A DNA stretch of 64,000 nt from an uncultured Alistipes sp. (GTDB lineage Bacteria > Bacteroidota > Bacteroidia > Bacteroidales > UBA932): NCBI GenBank assembly GCA_902388455.1, contig CABMPD010000015.1, forward strand, positions 1 to 64,000. The letters run 5' to 3'. Shown one piece after another: positions 9,760-18,765 of this stretch. A program made the position numbers and the translations under genes. Below the pieces are notes generated by a model. That model worked only from the letters and a program-made list of their open reading frames with translations. It was not told the origin of the DNA and did not search any database. How positions within the stretch are numbered: the stretch's first letter is position 1; the number at the start of each line of letters is the position of its first letter.

Positions 9760-10446
9760 TCATTCTCCCTTACTGCCTGAGAACATGGCCGTATGCCTAA
9801 GCACCTTCGCATCGACATAGAAGACTATCTCCTCAGCGATATTGGTCAGATGGTCGCCGGTGCGCTCGAGCTTGCGGAAGATGCTGCCGAGTCCCATAAC
9901 CACCGGAAGCTCGTCCGTATGCTCCCGGGCGTACTCCATCAGAATGCTGTCGGAAGCGGCCTTTAGCCGGTCCAGCTCGTCGTCCATATCGATGACCGAG
10001 GAGGCTTTCGAGGGATTCTCGTCCATCAGGGAGGACTGCAGCCCGTTCATCATCTCTAATACGATGTCGAACATCCGCTTCAGCTGGAGCCTGTCCACTA
10101 AGGCAGCATCGAGTTTCTCCACATCCGTCTCCTTGACGAAACGGGCGATGCTGTAGGCATAGTCTCCGATACGCTCGAGGTCGCTGTTAATCTTGAGCAT
10201 GGCCAGCACGAAGCGCAGGTCCACGGCCACCGGAGTGTAGAGAGCGATGAAGTCCTCCACCTGAGTATCTATCTTGATGTCCTGGGCATCCACCAGGCGC
10301 TCGCGCACCCATATCTGCTGGGCTATATTGCGGTCCATGGCAAGCACTGCCTGCCGGGCCTGGTCCATCTGACTGTACACCATAGCCCACATGCGGTATA
10401 CCTCGTTGCGGAGCTGGGTGAGTTGCTGATCTACGAATTTTACCAT
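9760..10446 (-). CDS. phoU: Phosphate signalling/transport regulator PhoU
   Basis: A 228-residue all-helical protein with two PhoU repeats (about 10-110 and 115-215). Each carries the acidic/Arg helix typical of the metal-binding face (INSDLERIGDYAYSIA and FRKLERTGDHLTNIAEE). PhoU links the Pst transporter to the PhoR/PhoB sensor and restrains phosphate uptake. It is the last gene of the pst operon, 19 bases after pstB, and is followed by a hairpin terminator. No phoR/phoB is in the window. Confidence 0.95.
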   Translation of the reverse strand: MVKFVDQQLTQLRNEVYRMWAMVYSQMDQARQAVLAMDRNIAQQIWVRERLVDAQDIKIDTQVEDFIALYTPVAVDLRFVLAMLKINSDLERIGDYAYSIARFVKETDVEKLDAALVDRLQLKRMFDIVLEMMNGLQSSLMDENPSKASSVIDMDDELDRLKAASDSILMEYAREHTDELPVVMGLGSIFRKLERTGDHLTNIAEEIVFYVDAKVLRHTAMFSGSKGE

Positions 10447-10465
10447 ATCCTGTAATATTTTTCTG

Positions 10466-11218
10466 TTAACCGAAACGGCCTGTTATGTAGTTCTGTGTCG
10501 CCTCCTTGTGAGGATTTGTAAAGATAGTCTTGGTGTCGTCATATTCGACCATCTCGCCCATGTAGAAGAAAGCCGTCCTGTCGCTGACCCTGGCCGCCTG
10601 CTGCATGTTGTGCGTGACGATGACTATGGTCACCTGGCTGCGCAGCTCGCTGATGAGCTCCTCTACCTTGGCCGTGGAAATCGGGTCGAGAGCCGAGGCC
10701 GGCTCGTCCATAAGCAGCACCGACGGAGACACCGCCATGGCACGGGCGATACAGAGCCTCTGCTGCTGACCTCCCGAAAGGGCGAATGCCGACTCGTTCA
10801 GCTTGTCCTTGACCTCATCCCACAGGGCCGCCCCGCGCAGGGACTCCTCCACCCTCTCGCGGATGTAGGCCTTGTCCTTTATGCCGTTGACCCGCAGGCC
10901 GTAGGCTACATTGTCAAATATGCTCTTGGGGAAGGGATTGGGCCTCTGGAACACCATTCCCACATTCTTGCGCAGCTCGTCCACATGGACATCCTCTCCA
11001 TAAATATCTTGCCCGTCTATGAGTATCTGCCCCTCGAGCCGTGTCCCTGGAATCAGGTCGTTCATCCTGTTGAACAGCCGCAGGAAGGTGGATTTTCCAC
11101 AGCCGGAGGGCCCGATGAAGGCGACCACCTGGTTCTGGGGAATATCCATAGAGATGCCCTTGAGGGCGTGGAAGGCCCCGTAGTAGAAATTAACGTCTCT
11201 GGCTTCGATTTTCTCCAT
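10466..11218 (-). CDS. pstB: Phosphate ABC transporter ATP-binding protein
   Basis: A 250-residue ABC ATPase that powers phosphate import through PstCA. Walker [10 protein letters not shown] (residues 36-44), Q-loop region [13 protein letters not shown] typical of PstB, signature [14 protein letters not shown], Walker [13 protein letters not shown] and the switch His in IVTHNMQQA are all present. The start overlaps the pstA stop by one base, and phoU follows after 19 bases. Confidence 0.97.
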   Translation of the reverse strand: MEKIEARDVNFYYGAFHALKGISMDIPQNQVVAFIGPSGCGKSTFLRLFNRMNDLIPGTRLEGQILIDGQDIYGEDVHVDELRKNVGMVFQRPNPFPKSIFDNVAYGLRVNGIKDKAYIRERVEESLRGAALWDEVKDKLNESAFALSGGQQQRLCIARAMAVSPSVLLMDEPASALDPISTAKVEELISELRSQVTIVIVTHNMQQAARVSDRTAFFYMGEMVEYDDTKTIFTNPHKEATQNYITGRFG

Positions 11219-12105
11219 TATTTTATCTTTAACCGTTTTTCAAAATATTTTCTCAGTCCTCCTGCCAGCAGGTTGATGATCAGGACAATGATAATCAGAA
11301 CCAGGGCCGTCCCGTAGGCTATCGGCTGCTGTGCCTCGATGTCCGTACCGCTGGTCGAAATCACGTAGAGGTGGTACGGCAGGGCCATGCACTGGTCAAA
11401 TATGGATGCGGGCAGCTGCGGGAAGAAATAGGCGGCGCAGGTGAAAAGAATCGGGGCGGTCTCTCCCGACACACGGCCGAGGGAGAGAATCAGTCCGGTG
11501 ATGATGCGGGGCATACCCATCGGCAGCACCACCTTCCAGATAGTCTGGAGCTTGGTGGCGCCCAGGGCCAGGCTCCCCTCGCGGATACCGGCGGGAATGT
11601 CCTTCAGGGCCTCCTCCGTGGTACGTATAATCAGCGGCAGGGAGAGCAGCCCGAGGGTCAGGGAGCCGGCCAGAATACTGTCGCCGAATCCCAGATACTT
11701 TACGAACAGGGCCATGCCGAAAAGTCCGAAGACTATCGAGGGTACGCCGCTGAGGTTATTGGTCATCAGGCGGATGAAGCGCACTACCCACCCTTTGGAG
11801 GCGTATTCGTTCATGTAGATGCCGCTCATGATGCCTATCGGGAAGGCTACCACGGCGCTTCCGAGCATCAGCAGCAGGGTTCCCACTATCGCGGGGAAAA
11901 TACCTCCGGCGGTCATTCCGTCCTCCGGAGCCTTGGTCAGGAAGTCCCAGTTCAGGACTCCGGCGCCCTTGTAGATGATGAAGCCGAGGATGGCGAAGAG
12001 CACCAGGACAATAAAATAGCTCAGCACCCGGAACACGGTGAAGGCTGCAGCCTGCGAGCGCCGCTTGCGGAGGTGGTAGCCGGTGGGATATACTGGGGTA
12101 TTCAT
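11218..12105 (-). CDS. pstA: Phosphate ABC transporter permease PstA
   Basis: A 295-residue inner-membrane permease. The first transmembrane helix is near residues 25-48; further segments follow from about 75 to the C-terminus (about six in all). The EAA-like coupling motif is [23 protein letters not shown]..., the site contacting PstB, and a [15 protein letters not shown] segment is typical of the family. It forms the channel with PstC. It starts 6 bases after the pstC stop and overlaps pstB by one base. Confidence 0.95.
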   Translation of the reverse strand: MNTPVYPTGYHLRKRRSQAAAFTVFRVLSYFIVLVLFAILGFIIYKGAGVLNWDFLTKAPEDGMTAGGIFPAIVGTLLLMLGSAVVAFPIGIMSGIYMNEYASKGWVVRFIRLMTNNLSGVPSIVFGLFGMALFVKYLGFGDSILAGSLTLGLLSLPLIIRTTEEALKDIPAGIREGSLALGATKLQTIWKVVLPMGMPRIITGLILSLGRVSGETAPILFTCAAYFFPQLPASIFDQCMALPYHLYVISTSGTDIEAQQPIAYGTALVLIIIVLIINLLAGGLRKYFEKRLKIK

Positions 12106-12111
12106 GGGTCG

Positions 12112-13308
12112 TTACGAATTTTTGGCCTTGTTGCGGTGGGAGATGTACTCCACGCAGAGGTTGATGAAAAATGTGATGAAGAAGAGGATCACGCCTAACA
12201 GGAAGAGGGACTGATAGTGCGCTCCGCCGGCAGGGGCCTCGCCGAGCTCAGCGGCAATGGTCGCGGGGATGGTCCTCAGCGGCTCGAGGATCGAATGGGG
12301 GATGACGGCGGCGTTGCCTGTGACCATGAGCACGGCCATGGTCTCTCCTATCGCCCGGCCGATGCCGAGCACCACTCCGGAGGCAATGCCGGACATCGAC
12401 GAGGGTATTACCACTTTGGACACGGTCTGCCACTTCGAGGCACCTAAGGCCAATGAGGCCTCCCGCAGCGCCCTCGGGCAGTTGCGCATGGCGTCCTCCG
12501 CCACAGTGACTATCGTCGGCAGGGCCATGATGGCCAGGACTATGCTGCCGGCCAGTCCGCTCTCTCCCACCGGCAGGCCGAAGACCTGCTGCAGCAGGGG
12601 CACGATGATGATCAGGCCGAAGAAGCCGTAGACCACCGAAGGGATGCCGTTGAGCAGCTCGATGACGGGCTTGAGGATATTCCTCACCCGCTCAGGGGCC
12701 ACCTCGGCCATATAGACCGCTATGCTGATGCCGAAAGGCAGGGCAAAGAGTATCGCGAAGAAGCTCACCCACAGCGTGCCGGCCAGCAGGGGCCACATGC
12801 CGAACAGGGGTGCGGGGGTGGCGGTCGGAAACCACTCGCTGCCGCCCAGCACCTCGGCAGGGGAGATGGCATTGTCCTCTATAAGGTTAAGCTGCGCCCC
12901 CTCCTCGACCATGCTCTCGGGGATAAAGGCGATCATCCCGGGAGTGGCGGCTATCAGGGAGTCGATCTTCCCCGCCGCATATTCGTACTGCGCTCCGAGT
13001 TCCTCCTCGGTAAAATATTCGTCCGCATCTTCTAAGCGGAAAGTAACTATCTCCATGTCCGGACCGCCGAGTCCGCTCCAGCGGGTGATGTCCTCGTCGA
13101 AGACGGCCTTGATCTCGGCGGCGGTCAGTTCCTTAACCGGATTGTCTTTGTGTACGGCTAAGACGTAGCCCTCCTCGATGACCTTCTCGCGGAAGAGACC
13201 CGCGCCCTCCGTGAAGAGGAAGCCGATAATCAGCAGGATGACGAGGCTCGTGACGAAGCCGCTGGCTGTCAGCAGCCACTTGACGGCCTTCTCGAGGAAG
13301 CGCTTCAT
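12112..13308 (-). CDS. pstC: Phosphate ABC transporter permease PstC with a binding-protein-like periplasmic insert
   Basis: A 398-residue permease, about 80 residues longer than E. coli PstC. TM1 is about residues 12-33. Residues about 48-150 form a soluble segment before TM2 (about 172-195), then the usual core with GIPSVVYGFFGL and the EAA loop REASLALGASKWQ. The soluble segment resembles part of a PstS fold: NPVKELTAAEIKAVF...ITRW parallels PstS NPVTQLTREQLEDIF...ITNW encoded next door, and TPGMIAFIPES parallels the PstS strand TKGAIGYIGLA. So a periplasmic phosphate-binding-like half domain appears fused into the channel. The ATG overlaps the pstS stop (13305-13308). Confidence 0.92.
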   Translation of the reverse strand: MKRFLEKAVKWLLTASGFVTSLVILLIIGFLFTEGAGLFREKVIEEGYVLAVHKDNPVKELTAAEIKAVFDEDITRWSGLGGPDMEIVTFRLEDADEYFTEEELGAQYEYAAGKIDSLIAATPGMIAFIPESMVEEGAQLNLIEDNAISPAEVLGGSEWFPTATPAPLFGMWPLLAGTLWVSFFAILFALPFGISIAVYMAEVAPERVRNILKPVIELLNGIPSVVYGFFGLIIIVPLLQQVFGLPVGESGLAGSIVLAIMALPTIVTVAEDAMRNCPRALREASLALGASKWQTVSKVVIPSSMSGIASGVVLGIGRAIGETMAVLMVTGNAAVIPHSILEPLRTIPATIAAELGEAPAGGAHYQSLFLLGVILFFITFFINLCVEYISHRNKAKNS

Positions 13309-14159
13309 CTCTGCACGGCCTCCCCGCCGTCACCTTCCATCCTCACCGGCACGAAACCCTGTTCCAGCACCGATTTCTGCCCTTCGGGCGAGAGGGCGTA
13401 TGATATGAAGGAGCTGATTGTCTGCTCCTTGGTAGCGTCATAGTAGTAGTACAGCGGGCGCACTATCGGATAGGAGCCGTCGGCCGCTGTCTCCACCGAG
13501 GGCACCGCATAGTGCTCACCGCCGTCATAGGATACCGCCAAAGGCTTCACATAGCGGTTGAGATAAGCCAGGCCGATGTAGCCGATGGCCCCCTTGGTCT
13601 GCTTGACGGACTGGATGATGGCCCCGGTCGCGGGCATCGAGAGGATGCTGCTCATGTAGTTCTTGTTGTCCAGGACGCTCTCCTTGAAGAACTCGTAGGT
13701 GCCGGAGGATGTCTCGCGGGAGTAGACCACTATCTTGCGGTCCTCACCGCCCACCTCTTTCCAGTTGGTGATCTTGCCGCGGAAGATGTCCTCGAGCTGC
13801 TCGCGGGTGAGCTGAGTGACGGGGTTCGAGGGATTGACCACCACCGCTAAGGCGTCGTAGGCCACGATGACTTCCCGGGCCTCCAGACCGGCCTCGGCAA
13901 ACTTCATTTTCTCCCCGAACTTGATGCGCCTCGAAGCCATCGCGATGTCTGTCGTGTTCTCCATCAGAGCCGCTATGCCGACTCCCGAGCCGCCGCCGGT
14001 GACGATGACCTCCCCCTCGGGATGCTCCTCGAGGTAGTCTTCAGCAAGTTCCTGTGTAAGCGGGAGAAGTGTGTCGCTGCCCTTGACCCGCTGGGCCTGA
14101 GCCGACCCGGCAGCGAGCATTGCGACAAATACGGAAATAAGAATCTTTTTACGGTTCAT
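13305..14159 (-). CDS. pstS: Periplasmic phosphate-binding protein PstS
   Basis: A 284-residue substrate-binding protein with a signal peptide (cleavage probably after AGSAQA, residue 22). It starts the mature chain with KGSDTLLPL, a phosphate-contacting turn, followed by VTGGGSGVGIAAL and STSG-like SRETSSGTYEFF motifs that hold phosphate in PstS. It lacks a lipobox, so it is probably soluble in the periplasm. It is the first gene of the pst operon, with a Pho-box-like repeat and a TATCTTTG promoter upstream. Confidence 0.93.
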   Translation of the reverse strand: MNRKKILISVFVAMLAAGSAQAQRVKGSDTLLPLTQELAEDYLEEHPEGEVIVTGGGSGVGIAALMENTTDIAMASRRIKFGEKMKFAEAGLEAREVIVAYDALAVVVNPSNPVTQLTREQLEDIFRGKITNWKEVGGEDRKIVVYSRETSSGTYEFFKESVLDNKNYMSSILSMPATGAIIQSVKQTKGAIGYIGLAYLNRYVKPLAVSYDGGEHYAVPSVETAADGSYPIVRPLYYYYDATKEQTISSFISYALSPEGQKSVLEQGFVPVRMEGDGGEAVQR

Positions 14160-14196
14160 CTCTGTATTTTCCGCCGGGATTTGTCCCGACAGGCCG

Positions 14197-14231
14197 CAAA
14201 GATATCAGCCTCTTACGAGTCCGCAAGAGGC
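14197..14231 (-). promoter_or_regulatory. pstS promoter with an internal inverted repeat
   Basis: On the minus strand CTTG (14224-14227) and TATCTTTG (14197-14204) are 19 bases apart, fitting the Bacteroidota promoter, 38 bases before the pstS ATG. Between them lies an inverted repeat, GCCTCTT (14208-14214) and AAGAGGC (14225-14231), which may be a further operator. Confidence 0.55.
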
Positions 14232-14253
14232 TAACATCAGGTTTCATCTTTCC

Positions 14254-14280
14254 GTAACGGTATTTTAACGGCTTTGTAAC
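14254..14280 (-). promoter_or_regulatory. Pho-box-like array upstream of pstS
   Basis: Read on the minus strand, three GTTAC/GTTAA units start exactly 11 bases apart (ending at plus positions 14258, 14269 and 14280). This is the 7+4 periodicity of PhoB-type direct repeats, and it lies just upstream of the pstS promoter. PhoB binding is inference from spacing and context. Confidence 0.5.
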
Positions 14281-14291
14281 AACAGGGCGCT

Positions 14292-16397
14292 TCAGAAGCC
14301 GGCATGCTCCTGAAGCCTCTCACGGCTCTCTAAACCGCGGTTCTTCTCCCCGGTGTAGGTCCACTCGATACGGTCCTCGAGGGTCTGCCCGTCCGGAGCG
14401 GTGACGGAGGCGCGGATGACATTGTCCCCCCTGCGCAGGGTGACTTCGTCGATGATGTAGTGTACGTCGGTGTATCCCTGACGGATGCCCTTGAGCTTGC
14501 GGCCGTTGAGCCATACTGTCGGAGTGCCGCAGTTGCTGTAGACGGTGATGGAGGTAACGCGCTTCTCCCGGTCGGTATTGCGGCGCTGGGTCAGGTAGAG
14601 CACCGGCTCCTCGCTCCAGTTGGCCTTGTACCAGTAGTACGAATCCTTTTTAACCTGACGGTCGAAGCTAACTAATCCTTTCATGTTCCGGGCCGGAATA
14701 CCACCCCTTTCCCACATCGGGCAGGCGAAGTCAAACATGTTCCAGAGATAGGAGGCGATGATGTACGGATGGCGCGATATGACGGCCCACTGGTACTCGT
14801 GGGTCTTGGTCTGGAAGGTCTCGGGGTAGAACTGCTTGGACCAGTCGAGGGATTCGCCGAGGTATTCGGTCTGGTGGGCGGTATTGGCGTCAGCCCCGTA
14901 CTCAGTGAGCATCAGCCTCATATCGGGATAGTTCTCCTCCAAGCCCTCTACCCAGGGATCGATATCGGTAATCTCCCGTTCGTACCAGCCGTAGTAGCGG
15001 TTCATTCCCTGAATATCGGAATTGAGGTTGACCGGATGGTCTGCGTGCCCGTGACCGTTTACGGCCGCAGTGTAGCGGTCAGGGTCCTCTGTCTTGGCCA
15101 GATCGTGCAGGGACTGGGTCAGGGCTGCCGTGTAGGCGTGAGGCTTGTAGACCTCGTTGTGCAGGCCCCAGGTATAGATGGAAGGATGGTTGAAGCTCTG
15201 GCGGATGAGCTCGCGCAGCTGACGGTGAGCGTTCTCCCATTCCTCTCCGGTGACTTTATTGACAAACGGTATCTCCGCCCAGACGATAAGGCCCAGCGAG
15301 TCGCATTTCGAGTAGATGTAGTCCGACTGCTGGTAGTGGGCCAGACGCACAGTAGTGGCACCGATGTCCATGATCATGGCTAAGTCCGTGTCATGCTGCT
15401 CCTTGGTGAGTGCGCTGCCGGAGCCGAGCCAGTCCTGATGGCGGCAGACCCCGTACATGGGCCAGCGCTCCCCGTTGAGGTAGAATCCCTCCCCGGCCAC
15501 TATCTCGAACTTCCGCACTCCCAACAGCTGCACCACCTCGTCTATGATGCTGCCGTCCCGGTACAGACGGACGCACACCCGGTAGAGATAGGGGTCGCGG
15601 CGGCCCTGCCACAGCCGGGGACTCTCAAGGGTAAAATCCGCCCTGAACTCCTGCATGCCCTGGGCGCTCAGCTCTATATCCGAGCGCTGCAAGGCCACCT
15701 GCCGTCCCTCCATATCCTCGATGACGCTTTCTAAAACGAGAGGCTCCGTCCGCAGTCCGCCGTTGTCCAATTTGGTGCGGACAGTTATCCGCGCCGACTC
15801 GCGGGAGACATCCTTCTGAGTGATGTACACCCCGCTCGAAGCGTGGTCTGTCACGGCGACATTGCATCTGTCGGTGACTATCAGCGATACCGGACGGTAG
15901 ATGCCCCCGTACACTCCGAAAAGGAAGTGGTTGACGGGGATGACATCCGGCCGGGAGGCGTTGTCGGCGATGACCGTTATCTCATTGTCCTGTCCGAAGC
16001 GCACTTCCTGCTGTATCTCGCAGGCAAATGCCGAATATCCTCCTCGATGCTCCCCTACCAGCACTCCGTTGACATAGACCCGGGCGCAGCTGCCCACTCC
16101 CTCGAAACGCAGGAAGAGGCGGCGGTCCTTCCACTCCTCGGGGAAATTGCAGACCTTGCGGTAGGTGGCCTCTCCCTGGTAGAAATCCTCGACCCGCAGC
16201 TGCATGTCATCGGCATTCCAGGTATGGGGAAGGGTTACATCTTCCCATGCATCCGCCTCCGCTATGCGGAACTGCCAGCTGTCATTGAAGGACAATACCT
16301 GTCGGGCACCTTCCGGACCGTCTGCCGGGAAAGCAGCAGCGGACAATGACGTCAAAAATAGGAGAGTAAAAGGGAACAATAGGAATGATATTCTCAT
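14292..16397 (-). CDS. Glycoside hydrolase family 2 protein (beta-galactosidase/beta-mannosidase-like)
   Basis: A 701-residue secreted enzyme with a signal peptide (to about residue 23). It has a jelly-roll sugar-binding domain (about 35-185), an Ig-like domain (about 190-300) and a TIM barrel (about 300-590). The acid/base Glu is in WGLHNEVYKPH (about 407) and the nucleophile Glu in LTEYGADANTAH (about 497). The end is a short Ig-like DUF4982-type region. It removes non-reducing beta-linked sugars, most likely galactose. It is the last gene of a leftward operon, 37 bases after a GH92 gene, suggesting joint action on a mannose- and galactose-containing glycan. Confidence 0.88.
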   Translation of the reverse strand: MRISFLLFPFTLLFLTSLSAAAFPADGPEGARQVLSFNDSWQFRIAEADAWEDVTLPHTWNADDMQLRVEDFYQGEATYRKVCNFPEEWKDRRLFLRFEGVGSCARVYVNGVLVGEHRGGYSAFACEIQQEVRFGQDNEITVIADNASRPDVIPVNHFLFGVYGGIYRPVSLIVTDRCNVAVTDHASSGVYITQKDVSRESARITVRTKLDNGGLRTEPLVLESVIEDMEGRQVALQRSDIELSAQGMQEFRADFTLESPRLWQGRRDPYLYRVCVRLYRDGSIIDEVVQLLGVRKFEIVAGEGFYLNGERWPMYGVCRHQDWLGSGSALTKEQHDTDLAMIMDIGATTVRLAHYQQSDYIYSKCDSLGLIVWAEIPFVNKVTGEEWENAHRQLRELIRQSFNHPSIYTWGLHNEVYKPHAYTAALTQSLHDLAKTEDPDRYTAAVNGHGHADHPVNLNSDIQGMNRYYGWYEREITDIDPWVEGLEENYPDMRLMLTEYGADANTAHQTEYLGESLDWSKQFYPETFQTKTHEYQWAVISRHPYIIASYLWNMFDFACPMWERGGIPARNMKGLVSFDRQVKKDSYYWYKANWSEEPVLYLTQRRNTDREKRVTSITVYSNCGTPTVWLNGRKLKGIRQGYTDVHYIIDEVTLRRGDNVIRASVTAPDGQTLEDRIEWTYTGEKNRGLESRERLQEHAGF

Positions 16398-16434
16398 AAC
16401 GATTTTGTTTTCTTATTTTAACGATATTATTTTA

Positions 16435-18765
16435 TTATTTATTCGAAAATGAATAAGGCAAATCCTCATCTGCCGTCGCCCTGCTGTAATCCGGTTCAGG
16501 ACTCATCTCCAGATGCAGGATGCCGCCGCCGAGCAGACCCTCGTGAGTGTAGTAGCTGCGGGTATAGGGCCTGCCGTTGAGCTCGGCCGAGCGGATGTAG
16601 CAGCGGTCCGGACCGTTTTCAGGTGCGTCAATGGTCAGGCTCCGTCCGTTCTCGAAGTGCAGCACAGCCTTGCGGAACAGGGGGGAGCCGGCGACATACT
16701 GGTCGCTTCCGGGACAGACGGGATAGAACCCGAGAGCCGAGAATACGTACCATGCGGAGGTCTGTCCGTTGTCCTCGTCCCCGCAGTAACCGTCGGGCGT
16801 GGGGCTGTAGAGACGGTTCAGGACCTGACGCACCCACCACTGGGCTTTCCAGGGCCGGGCAGCGTAGTTATAGAGGTAGATCATGTGCTGGGCAGGCTGG
16901 TTACCGTGGGCGTAGTTGCCCATATCGGCTACGGCCATCTCCCTTATCTCGTGGATAGGATATCCGTAGTAGCTGTCATCGTAGACAGGAGGCACCGAGA
17001 ACACCGAGTCGAGCATGGCGGTAAATGTCCCGCGGCCTCCCATCAGGTCGATAAGGCCCTGGGGGTCATGAAAGACGGACCAGGTGTAATGCCAGCTGTT
17101 GCCCTCGGTGAAGGCATCGCCCCACTTCAGGGGTGAGAAGGGGGACTGGAACTGTCCGTCGCGGTTGCGGCCGCGCATCAGGTTGGTGGAAGGGTCGAAG
17201 ACATTGCGGTAGTTCAGGGCCCTGCTCCGGAGGGTGTCTGTCTCCTGCTGCGGCCTGCCGAGGGCCTCTGCCAGCTGGAGGATGCACCAGTCGTTGTAGG
17301 CATATTCGAGGGTACGGGCCACATTCTCGGCTATACCGACGTCATAAGGGATGTAGCCGAGGGTGTTGTAGTATTCGTGCCCGAGCCGGCCGGTGGAGGA
17401 GACCCGGGGATGAACGTTACGGGTGCCGTGCAGCAGTCCCTCGTACAGGGTCTGCACGTCCTCTACCCTCACGCCCTTGACCCAGGCATCGACGAGGACA
17501 GAGGCGGAGTTGTTGCCGACCATGCAGCCGCGGTGGCCCGGACTGGCCCATTCGGGGAAGAAGCCGCTCTCCCTGTACGTGTTGAGCAGTCCTTCCTGTA
17601 TCTCTTTATTGACCGAAGGATACATGAGGTTGAGCAGAGGGAAGAGGCTGCGGAACGTATCCCAGAATCCGGTATCGGTGTACATGTATCCGGGCAGTAC
17701 CTCTCCGTTGTAGGGACTGTAGTGGACGGGCCGGCCCTGAGCATCCATCTCGTAGAGCTTGCGGGGAAAGAGCAGCGAGCGGTACAGACATGAATAGAAT
17801 GTCCGGTACTGCTCCTCCGTGCCGCCCTCGACCTCTATCCGGCCCAGAACGTCGTTCCAGACCCGGCGGCCGGCCTCCGCTATCTCCTCGAAGGAGCTGT
17901 CTCCGAGTTCCTGCAGATTGCGCTCCGCCTGCTCAAGGCTGATGAATGAGGATGCCACCCTTACATGGACCTGAGCGCTGCGGGCCGTGCTGAAGCCTAC
18001 TATCGCTCCGGCATGACCGGCCTCCTGCTCCAATGCTCCGGTCTGTATCTCCCCGTCGCGTACGGTAGCCGTATAGGAGAACGGACGGTCGAAGACCATG
18101 ACGAACCAGTTCCGGAAATTGTCCGGACACCCTCCGCTGTTGCGGGTGCTGTAGCCCACTATCTTGTTTTCCCCGGGGATGACCTTGATATACGAGCCGC
18201 GGTCGAAGGCGTCCACCACCACATTGGCACTGTCGCTCTCCGGGAAGGTGAAGCGGAAGATGGCCGCACGCTCCGTGGGAGTCAGCTCCACAGTTACATC
18301 TGGCTTGGCTAAATAGACCCGGTAATAGTGCGGCAGAGCGGTCTCGGCCTTGTGGGAGAACCAGCTGGCACGCTCATTCTCATCGAAGACCGGAGTTCCG
18401 ACTGTGGGCATGAGGGAGAACTGGCCGTAGTCGTTGATCCACGGGCTGGGCTGATGGGTCTGCTTGAAGCCCCGGATCTCCAAATGGGAGTAGACGTAGG
18501 CCCAGCCGTCGCCCATCTTTCCGGTCTGAGGTGTCCAGAAGTTCATGCCCCAGGGGCGGGCGATGGCCGGATAGGTATTGCCGGTAGAGAACTCAAATGT
18601 GGAGAGGGTTCCCATCAGGGGATTGACATACTTGGTGTAGTCCCGGGCGGTGTCCTCAGCCCGAGAAGTACGGGCCGTAAACCCGCATACCGTAAGGACG
18701 GTCAGCACACATGCGAAGTGCAGGAGAGCTGTCTTTTTCATTTTCTGTCGGTTATTTTTGTTCAT
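16435..18765 (-). CDS. GH92 alpha-mannosidase (copy A)
   Basis: A 776-residue GH92 enzyme; the family comprises calcium-dependent exo-acting alpha-mannosidases. A signal peptide ends near residue 36; the start may be Met1 or Met9. Family blocks seen: YVNPLMGTLS at the mature N-terminus, WDTFRSLFPLLNLMYP, GCMVGNNSASVLVDAWVKG, HGNQPAQHMIYLYN, and the catalytic CGDEDNGQTSAWYVFS near the C-terminus. It overlaps the upstream GH92 stop by 14 bases, so it is co-translated. The exact mannose linkage cannot be read from sequence. Confidence 0.92.
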   Translation of the reverse strand: MNKNNRQKMKKTALLHFACVLTVLTVCGFTARTSRAEDTARDYTKYVNPLMGTLSTFEFSTGNTYPAIARPWGMNFWTPQTGKMGDGWAYVYSHLEIRGFKQTHQPSPWINDYGQFSLMPTVGTPVFDENERASWFSHKAETALPHYYRVYLAKPDVTVELTPTERAAIFRFTFPESDSANVVVDAFDRGSYIKVIPGENKIVGYSTRNSGGCPDNFRNWFVMVFDRPFSYTATVRDGEIQTGALEQEAGHAGAIVGFSTARSAQVHVRVASSFISLEQAERNLQELGDSSFEEIAEAGRRVWNDVLGRIEVEGGTEEQYRTFYSCLYRSLLFPRKLYEMDAQGRPVHYSPYNGEVLPGYMYTDTGFWDTFRSLFPLLNLMYPSVNKEIQEGLLNTYRESGFFPEWASPGHRGCMVGNNSASVLVDAWVKGVRVEDVQTLYEGLLHGTRNVHPRVSSTGRLGHEYYNTLGYIPYDVGIAENVARTLEYAYNDWCILQLAEALGRPQQETDTLRSRALNYRNVFDPSTNLMRGRNRDGQFQSPFSPLKWGDAFTEGNSWHYTWSVFHDPQGLIDLMGGRGTFTAMLDSVFSVPPVYDDSYYGYPIHEIREMAVADMGNYAHGNQPAQHMIYLYNYAARPWKAQWWVRQVLNRLYSPTPDGYCGDEDNGQTSAWYVFSALGFYPVCPGSDQYVAGSPLFRKAVLHFENGRSLTIDAPENGPDRCYIRSAELNGRPYTRSYYTHEGLLGGGILHLEMSPEPDYSRATADEDLPYSFSNK

